Shown piece after piece: positions 48,692 through 60,841 of a DNA stretch of 64,000 nt (within the stretch, counting starts at the first letter, position 1; every line of letters starts with the position of its first letter). Below the pieces are notes generated by a model. The model had not been told where the DNA came from. It did not search any database and saw nothing but the letters and a program-made list of their open reading frames with translations. Both the position numbers and the translations under genes were made by a program. This DNA comes from Excoecaria cochinchinensis (lineage: Eukaryota > Streptophyta > Magnoliopsida > Malpighiales > Euphorbiaceae). The stretch spans positions 1,364,001 through 1,428,000 of the forward strand of contig CANTUQ010000060.1 of assembly GCA_947683425.1 (NCBI GenBank), given 5' to 3'.

Positions 48692-50820
48692 TCACCAGTA
48701 GTCACTGCAGGAACAGATTCCTCCTACAATCTGATGGAACCTGTTTTTATCTCTCAAAGTTACCTGTCTTCCATAAACCTTTGATATAAATTTGGCAAAA
48801 TTGTGGCAATCAACACATATCCTAAGGTTTTTTATTACACGGATAGGGGCTTTTTCAGGAGCAGCAATAAGACCAAAAGCCAAAGCCAGCTTCTCACTGT
48901 GGCCCAGAAGTATTTTCTCCTTCTGCTCTTCATCCACGTCATACAAAACACAACTCAGATCAGGGACATACCCAGATTCCTTGAACTTGATTGATAGTTC
49001 CTTCACCTTTGACACTACTTCTTCCCTTCTTGGATGGGAGCGATCGCTTGCATGAAAAGTATGCAGGGTTTGGTCAAGTTCAATCCAACTTCTTCCTGGC
49101 TCCTTTGTCACAGCTTTATCCATCATCAGTTCCCTTACTTTTCTCACATCTTCCCATCTCCCAACAGAAGCATACAAGTTAGAAATGATGACATAGTTTC
49201 CAGCATTTTCAGGCTCTATCTGTATAAGCCGATGACCTACAAATGTGCCAATGTCAATATTCGAGTGAACTCTACAGGCACCTAAAAGTGAACCCCAAAT
49301 GGCTGTAGTTGGTTCAAAAGGCATCTTTTTGATAAATTCAAAAGCCTTTTCCACTCGGCCGGCACGCCCAAGCAAGTCAACAACACATCCATAATGCTCT
49401 ATCTCTGCTTCAACCCCATTGTCCCCTTTCAACATCTCATCAAAGAATTCGAGGCCTTTATCTTCCAGTCCTCCGTGGCTGCAGCCAGATAGAACAGCCA
49501 AAAAGGTTACACTGTCAGGTTTCACCTTGTTTTCTTCTCTCATCAATTTAAAAAGCTCAACCACCTCTCTTCCCATTCCATGTTTAGAGTACCCCACAAG
49601 CATTGCATTCCATGTGATAACAGTTCGCTCAGGCATACTATCAAAGACCCTTCTTGAGTATCTAAGGCTTCCACATTTTGAATACATATCAATCAGAGAA
49701 TTCTGAAGAACTACATAAAAGGGCAATTGATGTCTAAGAACATGATTATGGACTTGTTTTCCATGATCTAGTGCAGCAAGTCCGGACAATGCAGTTAACA
49801 CACTAGCATAAGTAACATAATTTGAACTCATTCCTTCTCTTTGCAACCTCTGGAAGAGTTCTAATGCCTCCTCATCAAGACCTAGTTGAGCATAGCCTGA
49901 AATTATTGCAGTACAAGAAACAACATCCCTTTCAGGTAAGCTCTCAAAAACACTCTGAGCTTCAAGGATTCCGCCAGCTTTGGCATACATGTCAAGAAGT
50001 GAACTGCCAACAAATATATGAGATTCATAATTATGTTTGATTATGAGAGAGTGAATTTGCCTTCCCAGCTCAATCCCAGAGGCACCTACGCAAGAAGTTA
50101 GCACAGTAGCAAATGTGAACTCATTAGGCTCTGTACCTACACAAAGTTGCTAGTTGATATCAGTAACACAAACTTACCACTTTAATGATTAGCAAAAGGG
50201 AGATGTATCAAATTGCATGAAAATGACATTTATAATCAAACTCGCTTATCTAACTACATAAAAAATACTGAATTTAGCTTTTACACTTATCTTATAAAAT
50301 GGGACTAATTTTATTTTTATCAGTAAACTCAAATTCCACGTTATGTACCTGATCTCAACATCTGTACAAAAAGATGAGTTGCTTCATAGGTAAACCCTCT
50401 CTGAGAATAACCCGAGATCATGGCAGTCCAAGAAACCACATTCCTCTCAGGCATTTCATCGAACACATATCTTGCATCAGCCAAACACTGACACTTAAGA
50501 TACAAAATAATCAACCTGGTTCTGAGATACACAGGTGGAAGATAACATGTTTTGATGATGTGGGAATGAACCCTTTGGCCTTCTATAACGGCCTTTCTAT
50601 TAACACACTCGTTTAGCAGAGTGTTGTAGCCATGAAATTTAATTTCAGGACCTTGAATTGCCATTTCTAACAAGGCCTCTTGCAAGCGGCCTTGGGTGCA
50701 TAGCGAGTTTAAAGTTGGTTCTATTGGCGGGAAGGTAGAGAGAGAGAAATGGCGGGCAAATGGCACCTTAAATATGGAATGGTATGCCCCTTTCCGAATT
50801 TTGCAAAAAGAAGATGACAT
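48692..50820 (-). CDS. DYW-class pentatricopeptide repeat protein, At3g13770-like, probably mitochondrial
   Basis: Two exons, 50820-50349 and 50136-48692, join in frame (TCA G|GT...AG|GT ACA) to give 638 residues. The N-terminus (MSSSFCKIRKGAYHSIF, then RHFSLSTF) is basic and Ser-rich, fitting an organelle presequence. The body is a PLS-type PPR array with repeated VVSWTAMISGYSQ, FVGSSLLDMYAKAG, VSCTAIISGYAQ and ITWNAMLVGYSKHG modules. E/E+ motifs follow, then a DYW deaminase domain with HSEKLA (zinc and catalytic HxE), CVDCHNF (CxxCH) and the terminal CSCSDYW. The last motif has S where CSCGDYW is usual. Such proteins bind organellar RNA and specify or catalyse C-to-U editing. The text matches my memory of Arabidopsis At3g13770 closely throughout, including conservation of RLQEALLEMA near the start. 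The target site cannot be inferred. Confidence 0.94.
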
Positions 50821-50879
50821 TGCGGAGCTATTTCACTTTCCTACCCGCTAACCGTTAAACATGTTTGGGCTCTTCTTTA

Positions 50880-51620
50880 AAGGATTTAAGGTTTTCATGT
50901 TCTAATCCCAAGACCACAGTTTAAGCGAAACCTTTCTCCTCTTCTTCTTCTTCATCTTCTTGTTTCTTTTCTTTCTTTTTTTTTTAATCCAAATATTAGT
51001 AATTTATGTCTTAATTACTATTAGAATAGAGCCAAAGCTCATTAGTAAACCAAAAAAAAAAATATCATGATTTACAAAAACTCATTATTATTAATATGGC
51101 TCAAAGCCTCAAACAATTACAAAACTCAATATTATCTGATTGAGAAAAAACAGCTACAATGGTGATGTTAAAAATAAAAACTGAGGTTGATATATGGCTC
51201 CAACAAGTCAACAAGTAGTAATCTAGCACTTGCATCTAAACAGTGCAACTAATGACGTGCACGATTACACGGTTCAAATGTACACGTCCCACACCACATC
51301 CCCAAATCAACATCTAAATAGACAACATAAAGCCTCATTTAATTAATGCAGTAAAACAATGGCATCTGGAGCTAAGATTGTCATTATGTTTGGAAAGAAG
51401 GAAACTGGAGGAAGGACAATTTTTCTCTTCCCCCACTTTCTTTCCATGAATTTTCTTTCCCCTTACATTTGTCCACCTCTAAAAGTTTAAATGAGAAGAA
51501 ACCTTTATTACACATCATAAAAGATCAGTTTTCAGACAATAGATTCCTCAAATATTTCGTAAAAAGAATCTAGAATTTGATTTCATGAAAGTGAAGGCTC
51601 ATCCTGATTTCTGAATCTGA
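50880..51620. other. intergenic region between the PPR and GH28 genes
   Basis: About 0.75 kb of AT-rich sequence with CT-rich stretches. It should hold the PPR promoter and the 3' UTR of the GH28 gene (both genes are on the minus strand). No other element was recognised. Confidence 0.55.
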
Positions 51621-51625
51621 CAAAT

Positions 51626-54600
51626 TTATTGTTTATATAAACCGGAGCGGAAATTGAAAAAAGAGATGTTATTTACAGTGGAAGGCCTGAAATCCAGAAG
51701 ATTATCCCACTGCTCTCGTTGAGTATCAGACCATCTCATATTTACATTCTCAACATCAAATCCTTCAATGTTTTCCATGATCATCCCAGATGCACTGTGA
51801 TTAACTAAACCTTGGCAACCAGGTCTGTAGTCTGCCAATCCCCCTGCAAAGTTTGTCCATCTTCGGTATGTGAAGTTCATGTTAATGAATCTCAAGTTGC
51901 TTAATAGGCCGCCCTTAGAACCCGATAAGAAGACACCATTTTCAGAAGTTGCTGTTATATTAATGAAAAGCAAATTTGATATAGAGCCCTCTGTTCGATT
52001 CGGATACCTTTTGCAGGTTGTCACATAAATAGGCTCTGCTCTTCCCCACCATGATGGATGATAATATCTTGTGCTAATGTTTATGTTTGAGAAGGTGACA
52101 TCGCTCACATTTCCTGCACAAGTTGAATAATTAATACGCAGACAAGGTTTCTCCTTACTCACCAGGAAACACAATCCAGCCTCAGATTAGTTTTCCATAA
52201 CATGCTTAAGGACACAAAACTTAATTTGAAATTTAAGCCTCCGTACCAAAACTTACCAAGCATTAGTACCAAAGACAATGTAAGATAGATATAACTGAAC
52301 TTTGACAAAGCTGAGCTATTAATCCTCTCACACTCAAATTCCAGCATTAGTCATTTAGTAAAAATCATAGAACTAGGCCTCACCAAAATTTCTTTTGCCA
52401 TCCCCAAATTTATTACTTGTTCATAACATTGGCCTAGAATCAGGTAAAAGATTGGCTAGATTGCTAACCGAGTAGAGAATATTTATAGTCTTTCAAAGCA
52501 TATTTATTAATCCGAGGCAATACTATTATGTATATTGTCCATATTTAAAATCCTTGAAAAATGGGAAGTTGTGTATAAGCTACTCAATCTGAAACAGAAC
52601 ATTCATTTAGAAACTAGAGAAACCATGTTTCATATCTTTGCAAATGTGTTATTGCACTCATGCATAGTCCATTTCTCTGAGATAATCACAATGTAACTTT
52701 CGCGGTGATCCTGCTCTTAACTTTTCCCTATGTTAATACTGAAAATTTTGCCTAAAAAAGCTGCACTGCAAGGAAGAACTAAGTTATTACCTCCATCACG
52801 TATCTGGAATCCCAGCCCTCTGTGAGAATCAACTATAGTGATATTGTCAAACGTTAGACCCTTAAAGTCATACCAGCTAGCACTCCCAAGCTTGATAGCA
52901 GAAGATTTTGTACGGATCCAACAGTCTGTTGCAGTCAAATTACAGAGGGGGGCACTATATGTCTTTGGGCAGATGGCATCATCTCCCGTATCAATGTGAC
53001 ATCTTGTAATGACTGTATTATTCGAATCATCTATATCGATCCCATCATTGTTGGGCGTGTTAAAGTCACCATATATGGAGATATCATGGATAGATGTGTT
53101 TTCGCACTGGACTATGTGCAAGCTGCAGCAGTGCAATCTAGGCATCAGACATATTCAACAGAGACAATAACTTGTAAAAAGGAAAGACTTAAATACAATA
53201 ATTGACCAGTAACCAAATGAAGAATTAAAATCAGTTATTCTATCTTCTCAACTGACAAATAAATCAACAGATTATTCATACCAGATAACAAACTATGGAC
53301 TTCGAAAAATTTAATGATGCTTTTCATTAACTTCACCTGTCCAATTCAAGCAAACTATCGATCTGTTTCCTTCTACTCAAATGGTAAATAGTCTTTTATC
53401 ATCAAGGAACACATAAAACACGAAATTTTCTCCATTCATTTTATCAAAGCCTTTATAAATATTTTTCGTTGGCACTACTTATTCCCATCAACAATTTCAA
53501 GCATTATATTGTAGATAATAGCACTGGATGCACAATTTATGGTAATACAAAACCGCAACTCTGTATTGTTTTCTCCAATGAAGAATGTAGTTTTCACTCA
53601 CATGGAGATTTCACTAGTGGATTGTCATAACAAACTATCCTTAATTGAAGATGGTAAAAGTTATGGCTTTGTTGACAGAACAGATTATATCTTGGGCAGC
53701 TACTTTCAGTAAAAGTCTAAACATCACTTCTGAACACCCCATTTCAGGGAACCTATTTTTCCTTTACTCTTCAGCCTAAACCTTACTACATGTTCTCTAT
53801 CCTCCCAAGTTTCTAAATTGCATCTCACAAGTGAGCAATTGACTTGTTAGTAACATAGAAGCAAAAAATCAAACAAGTGAGAATTTTTCCATGGAAAAAG
53901 CAGATTCAAGTTTTATCCTAAAAATGTGTTAAAAAAATAATAAAAAAAATCCAAGCATGATTTTTTATAAAGGTCCAGACATAAGGGTCCCTTGACTTCT
54001 ACCAGTAGGTTGGTAAAAATGCCATCCAAATCCAAACAAGCTGGCATTCCCAGTACGTAGGACCTCCCATATCCTTTTACAACCACCAATCAGCTTAGGA
54101 GCCGTGTCGTTCACTTCATCCTAAAGAAGCTAAAAATACACAAACAGAAAAAATAGGCAAAAAGGATTGCGTCTTCTCCTCTAAGGTTCAATTAAATCAT
54201 GATTCAAATCCTAAACTGATAAACAAAAATCAAGCTTGTTAATTATTTTTTACTCTATAATTCCTAAAACCTCAAAAAAAAAAATTGTTTCACTTAAAAA
54301 GGAGCGATTAACAGTTGAAGAACAATAATAACAAAATTGAACGACGAACTTACCACCAATACGCCGGTTGTTGTAACCTAATATTCCAAATCCGAACATT
54401 TCTACACCCGATGAATCCAACAAGTCTCGGCCTACACTCATCTCCCAAGCAAGACCCACTCTGATTCCAACTAACCATAATATTCTTCACCTCACTGAAT
54501 TTCTGGACAAACTTCAATCCTTGCCCATCCACCACTCCTCCGCCGGTGATCCCAACATCGGTAGCGTTCTCCGCCAACACAACGTACCATCTATCGGATT

Positions 54601-54937
54601 CCTCCGGGTAATCATCGATCTTCGTTCCTCCTAATAAAGTAGCGCCTTCTTGGATGTAAAGAATGACTTTGGACTTGAGGCGGATGGTGGCCGTCAAATA
54701 GGTTCCCGGCGGGAAAGTGACGTAGCAGGTGGTAGTACTGGAAGGACAGGCATCGATTGCGCTTTGGATGGGTAGGGTATCGTATTCAGAACCATCACCT
54801 TTGGCGCCAAAATCGACGACGGAAAGATTGGTGGATTGGAGGGGGAGCTCGATAATGGAGGAGGTGAGTGAGGTGTCGGGACGGGATTGGAGGAGAGGGA
54901 AAAGAATTAGGAGAGTGAAAATTATTGTACATGTCAT
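51626..54937 (-). CDS. GH28 / pectin-lyase-fold protein (polygalacturonase-like), At3g57790-like
   Basis: Exons 54937-54354, 53122-52791 and 52113-51626 join in frame to give 467 residues. The start has a hydrophobic signal peptide (MTCTIIFTLLILFPLLQS), so secretion to the cell wall is likely. The N-terminal beta-helix entry VVDFGAKGDGSEYDT and GGGVVDGQG are typical of plant GH28 proteins. Active-site region: NNDGIDIDD matches the NTD motif region and TGDDAI matches the DD motif. At the position of the usual GHG the sequence is KSSAIKLGS, and at the RIK position it is FQIRDGG, so the canonical His and RIK are not preserved. Several N-glycosylation sequons (NVS, NIS, NRT, NIT, NHS) are visible. 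Substrate is unproven; it may be an altered polygalacturonase, another uronidase, or non-catalytic. Confidence 0.9.
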
Positions 54938-55515
54938 TTATACTTTAGTTCTCTTCTGCCTTGGTGCGGTATTGTTGTTTTGCAGAGTGTTTATATAAAA
55001 TGTTAGGTATTGACCATTGTCTTAAAAAATTCTTATTTTAGATTAAGTAAAAGTAATTCATTATTTTTTCATATTTACACCAAAGTTGAAATAAAAATAT
55101 TTAATAAATAAATTGCCTCATTCACTAAAAAAAAAAGGGAACTTGTAACAAGAAAAACATAAAATTCAAATTCAACTGGAAAAACATATAGATTTCCATA
55201 ACAGTTGGATGAAGAAAATTCTGGGTTTCTACAATATGAATCAATCAATCAGATAATCTCACAACTGCAAGTATTGGATTGACTGACTCTCAAAGTTAGT
55301 ATATATAATATATGTAGTATAATAGTATATAAATATAGAAGAATGGCATGATGACATTTGTCATCTGCAGTTGAGAGAATTCCGGGTCTCCAATCCAATG
55401 ATAAACACAACATGTGGAAACCCGAGATGAATGCTGTTGATACCTCCCCCTTCTACTTGCCGCTAATTGCTAATATTTGATATATACACGCTATTCATTG
55501 AGCTTCTTTCTGCCT

Positions 55516-58500
55516 TCACAGCTCCATTTTCAATTGATTCGAATGCAGAGATGCTGCAACACAATACACAATTTCCAGTTAGTTTCAAGCCTATTCATGA
55601 CCCAAATTTGCATCTCATAATGTCAATTCCAAGTGGTTGTTTAGGATTCCATGGATTTTCTTGCCTAAAAAGTTCCTTGTATGATGGCCATTGCAGGTGT
55701 TTTTCATTCTTTTGGATGGAAATATTTTTAGCCGGAATAAGCTAATTCTAATCTACCTGAATTTGCTGAGGAATCGTAACTCAAAAGGGAGTTCTCAGAA
55801 TTTATGAAGTTATAGTTCTCTTCTTCCCTTCCCCAAACCGGCGGATGCAGTGCATCAAACTGCCATTCTTGTTGATACTGTTGTCTGCTCCCATTAATTT
55901 GGACTTCTGGCCACATCAGAGGTGCAACCATGCTAGGGAAATTACTGTCTATTAGAGACCCACTCTGCAATACGAATAAAATGTCAATCATTGATCAGAA
56001 TCAGCTAACTGATTAAGCAAATACAGAAAGAAATATTCCACCCAATTATCCTTGCCTATAAGCGAACTCCCGAGTTCCAGCAATCACCAATTAAAATGCC
56101 ACACACACAACAATACTAAGGCATAGGCAAAGCATTTGTATTTATGTTTGTTTTATCTTTCCTCCTTTATGGTTCTTTTGCTTGCAAACCATGAAGTGAT
56201 CAGATACCTCCAAGTAGTGCATAGTTTAGTCACGGAGAATTATGGAACAGTTACGCATTTAACTTAATTTTCATATGGAACAGTTATCCCCAAATCGGAC
56301 ACACTGCATTATACAAGCTTCCCTAATATGGAAGGAATCTTGAGTAACAAACTTATCAGGATAGCAAAGTTTGTTTCCCACATACAAAATCAGCTACACT
56401 ATGCAAAAATAAATCAACAATATAGGAACAATCAAAAGTTTGTATCCCAGAAAATAAAAAAATAAAAAATAAAATTCCTTAATGTAACCGTATCTTATGA
56501 AAAAACATGATCAGGTGTAAATGTGCTTACATCTGCGGCCAATACACTGTCGATATTGAAATCAATTCTTGGGTTAACTGCTGCAAGTCTCATTGATAAG
56601 AACTGAAACCCAACAAATGTTACCATAATTAGATTTTGTGGCATTGTTTTAATTACATTGCAAGCAAAAATACTTGAAGAGTTGAAATTTGGCTACTATA
56701 TATGCAGCTTTGCTTCATTTTCTGCACTCGATTTCTTAATGGGGATGGGATGGATGCTATTGTCACAGGTCAATGAACACGAGCGCCCACACACAAACAC
56801 AAAAACAAAACAAAAAAAAAGGAGGAGAGAGAGAGAGAGAAAGAGAAAGAGAAGAAGAAAGGAAAAATATCGGATGGTGCAGAATTATATCACACTATAA
56901 GTTACGTCACATCCTTCCTAATGTACAGCTGCATCACATAAGGTACAGAAACACCCACCTCTTTGTACAAGTGATTTCAGTGAACCACAGCCCCACCATT
57001 TAATAATTGAACCAACAATATTGACATACCCACCCACCCCCAGAACCCCACCTTAAAAGGAAGTCTGAATTTTCTCATAATCAAGAAATTAAATTATTTT
57101 CAAAAATCAATTAATGCCTCAAATTGCAAGTCTGACCTCCACTTGGCGTTGTAGTGATTGTACATGGTTGATGATTTCATCCAATACCAATGCTGTTCCA
57201 GAAATCTGCATAACAAGATAACACTTCTCTCGGTTAATCACCATATAATATTGAAGCATAGGGTAAAACACAATTTGTGGCATCTCCCTATTGAATACAC
57301 TGGGATCAGCTATCCAGTTATACAACAAGGCATCATTAAAAATGAAAGGGAATCAGCATGAAATACCATATTGAATTCAGATAATCCAAAGTTAAGAATG
57401 GCCAAGACAAGGCCCTGTGTAGGCATGTATTAGCCAAAATATGATGACGTTGTGACAGACTTACATATGTAGTTTTCACGAAATACCGTTGATTAAATTT
57501 GACGTGACACCATGAACCACAGTAGTGTGCAAGCCAAAAAGATAGAGAGACCTCTAGAGGAACTTGAATATTGAACACTGACTATGGAGCAAATGCTTAA
57601 GCAAAAATCTTTCAAACTGGGACCCATAAGTAGCTCGTGAAAAGTGTTTAGGCACATAAAGACTAGAGGAGAAACTTTTCTGTGTAATGGGACACACATG
57701 GCCAATATGGAAGGGCAAGCCTCTTTTTCCTTCTACAGAATTAAACTCCAGAGTGGTTTGCTCTGAAATTTACATAAATTCAGGTGGCCGCCAAACAAAT
57801 TTTGGAAAAACACATATGCAGGTGCTAGCCGGCTGCCAATCAAGTAAATGCATAATGAAAGCAAATTGAATTACACACGGACACCAATTGGCATTAACAG
57901 CATGTAAAAAGTTAAATTTTCATACTACGATTGGTGGACCCAACAGGAAAACAATTAATTAATGATTTTCAGTTTTGTTCTTGGCTGGAAACAGTTTCTG
58001 CAGAAATAAATAAAAGAATAAATATCTGTCTGTGGGTGTTCCTATGTAAAATATTTTGCTATAATGAGCTGGAAGGACATTGTGCAGGCATAAATCAGAT
58101 CTGTGCTAGCAATGGACTATGTTAATCTGCTTATGATTTAATCTGCTTATGAAGTCCCACATTTTGCCTTTTAGCTTAGTCTATGAATTTGTTACAGTAA
58201 GTCTGCTTGTTTTTCAATCTTTTTTCATAATCATCATCCCACACAGATACCAAACTTGCAAAAGAATTTGGTATCATGCACCTTTCCAATTGAGATCAAA
58301 GTTTTTCTGCCCATAGGATGGGACCCCTAACATTTACTATATAACACAGACAGGATAAGTAGTTCAAAGCACAGCCAGCTAGCACTTCCACACAAATAAA
58401 TTCGATGGGATTAGCACAAAGGAGGGTATTCTGGTCATTTACACAAACTAGCCTAAATATCAAGCTTCAAATGAATTATTCTTCCAGATAATATAAAGTT

Positions 58501-60057
58501 CAAGTTTAATCAACTTGAAAGGGAAAAACTGATTCAATCACAAGAACCCCTTAAAAAAATCAACTTTCGGGGTATATCTAACTACCCTTCTCCACAAAAT
58601 TTGATTTCCTGGTTTAAGCTAATTAAGAATATCACATTTTCTTAGCCAAAAAACACACTTTCTTTCAATACTTCTAAGCAAGCATCAGAAGATTCTTATT
58701 AGCATTTCTGAGCCAAAACTCGAGTGAAAGGAAGATATGAAAGTGACGCGGAACCAGTGAAGCAGTAAACTTCGAATGACAAAACTGACCTCAAAAAGGA
58801 CCTTACATTATAGAACAAAGTTTCACCGATGCAAAAGGATAAAGAAAGACCGAAATTACGAGAATGCCACCAAGAAACCCCACTCGTCGCTTTTCTTGGT
58901 AGGAAAGCAAGACCCCCTTTTTTGTGAAAAAGGTGAAAATGACAGAACCGTTAATTAACCCACATAATCCAAACATATAATTGCAACTTTTAACGATAAT
59001 TTTATACAGATACCCTCCATGATTAAAGCCCCTAAAAAATCTCAATCCAATGATTAATTAATCAATTACCTAATTGACAACTAACCTTGTTGCAGCCTGG
59101 GACCAGCTCTTGAAGTAGCTTCATCCTCGCATTGATCTTCTCTCTCCTAGCCTAAAAGACCAACCAAATCCCATGTCAAAATCATCTTAAAATACAACTA
59201 ATTTGTCACTAATCAAATATTACTCTACTAATTAAGTTGTTAACTTGGGAGATTACTCTTTCTGCTAAGCTATGGCTATCTGTGGCTTGACCACGCGGAG
59301 CACGAACATGAACATAAGGAAGCTTCTCGGCATCTTCAGAGTTGTCATTTGCTGAACTTTTACTCTTCTTTGTGGAACCTTTACCCTATAAAAACATTAA
59401 TTAAGTAAATTAATCTAAGACTAACTGAAAGTTATCAACTTCAAAAACAAAGTTTTAACTTAAATTACTGAAAATGGGAAAACTTTGAAACCCCAGTTCT
59501 TGTCTAACCTTCTTTTCTCGCTCCTTCCTCTTCGCCGGCCTCTGATTCTGTGCTCCGTTGTCCACCGTAGCCGTCGGATCAGAACCCAACGGTTGTGATG
59601 CATTGAGAAGCGATTCAGCCTCGGTGGGTTCGCTCTTAACAGCTTTATTGAGATTCGCGTTCGAATTCGACGGCACCGAACTCGTTTCTGGTGAATTGTT
59701 GCTGACATCGTTCAAATTTTCGCCGGCGAACACCGAGAATCTCGCGGCTCGCTCTATCAAACCACTGTTAGTTGGAAAAGTCAAATTCGCAGCATTGAAG
59801 TGAGGCTGCAGAAACGGTTTTTGCTGAAGCGGGTCTGCGACGGGTCGGGTTCTGAGAGTTGAATCGGGCGAGTGGAGAAGCTCCATAGCCTGATTGGGCG
59901 GCAATTCGAGAAGGGCAGTGAAAGAGCTAGCATTATCCGGCGGCACAGAAATCAAATGCTGAATATCCTCTCCAAACTGAAGGGAATCAAGTCCGGTCTC
60001 GGGAGGCTGAGGTGCCGTGGGGCTAGATCTAGAACTCGGTCCATTAAGTGGCTCCAT
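55516..60057 (-). CDS. bHLH transcription factor, bHLH48/bHLH60 type, seven exons
   Basis: Coding exons 60057-59509, 59385-59257, 59151-59086, 57205-57137, 56602-56531, 55964-55757 and 55553-55516 join in frame to 376 residues. The N-terminal half is Ser/Pro/Asn-rich. A basic patch (RPAKRKEREKK) precedes the bHLH domain at about residues 215-275: RGQATDSHSLAERARREKIN, then MKLLQELVPGCNKISGTALV and LDEIINHVQSLQRQVEFLSM. The H-E-R triad of the basic region is present, so E-box/G-box binding is expected. The C-terminus ends HSNQLKMEL, as in the Arabidopsis bHLH48 (At2g42300) and bHLH60 (At3g57800) pair. The tiny last exon (38 nt) is supported by phase and by this conserved ending. An in-frame upstream ATG at 60186 would add 43 unconserved residues and was not used. 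Confidence 0.93.
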
Positions 60058-60059
60058 AA

Positions 60060-60841
60060 CGAGCAGAAATAGAGAAAAGATTGGAAATTCGAAACAAACC
60101 CAGGTCTGAAAACACGAAATTGGAACTGGGTTTTGGTTGTTATCAAAAGGGTAAGTGAGATATTGAGCTTGGAAGAGGTGCTTCAATGGCAGTCAATGAT
60201 TGTGTTGTTCTCCAGCTGCAATTTAGTTGCTCCGAGTGGTGTATGGAAATGTTAAATATGCGTTTGTTTGTGTGTATAAAGAAGAGATTAGTTACGAGCC
60301 ATTTGAAGTACAGGGAAAGCAACGTCTGTGTATTTTGTGTATTTAATTATACGGCAATTTTTAGGGAGAGAAAGAGACTTCACTTTGCTGTGTAGAGGTA
60401 AGTACTGTTCTTTCTTTTACAGTTAGTTGAGATGAAAGGGAAAAGGTTGACTGGGGCCCAGTATGAAATTTTATTCACAGCGAATCAACTTAAAGGTCAA
60501 AAACAAAAACTAAAAAGTAACAATTAAGAAGTAACTGAATTCCAAGGATGGAATCCTGGCGTCATTTTTCACTACCAATAAATCTACAAGTTGGGCCATA
60601 TGGCCCATGGGCCTTGTGTCCAATTTAACTTTTTTTTAATAATTTTTATTTCAACAAAATTGTAAAAAAGAAAAAAATTGCAAATCTTTTTTTTTTTTTT
60701 GATAGAAGCAACTTTCATTAAAAAAATATATATATATTGAGCAACAAGACTAAACAAAAAAAAGTACATTCTTTAATCTAAATGAGTTTCTTACAAGACC
60801 CAAAATTATATTTTGCCAAAGAATGAAGTGATTCTTTGCTT
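60060..60841. other. bHLH 5' flank; no further gene recognised
   Basis: Probable leader and promoter of the bHLH gene on the minus strand. It is AT-rich towards 60700 with a poly(T) run at 60688-60701. The hAT element E begins at 60842. Confidence 0.5.
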
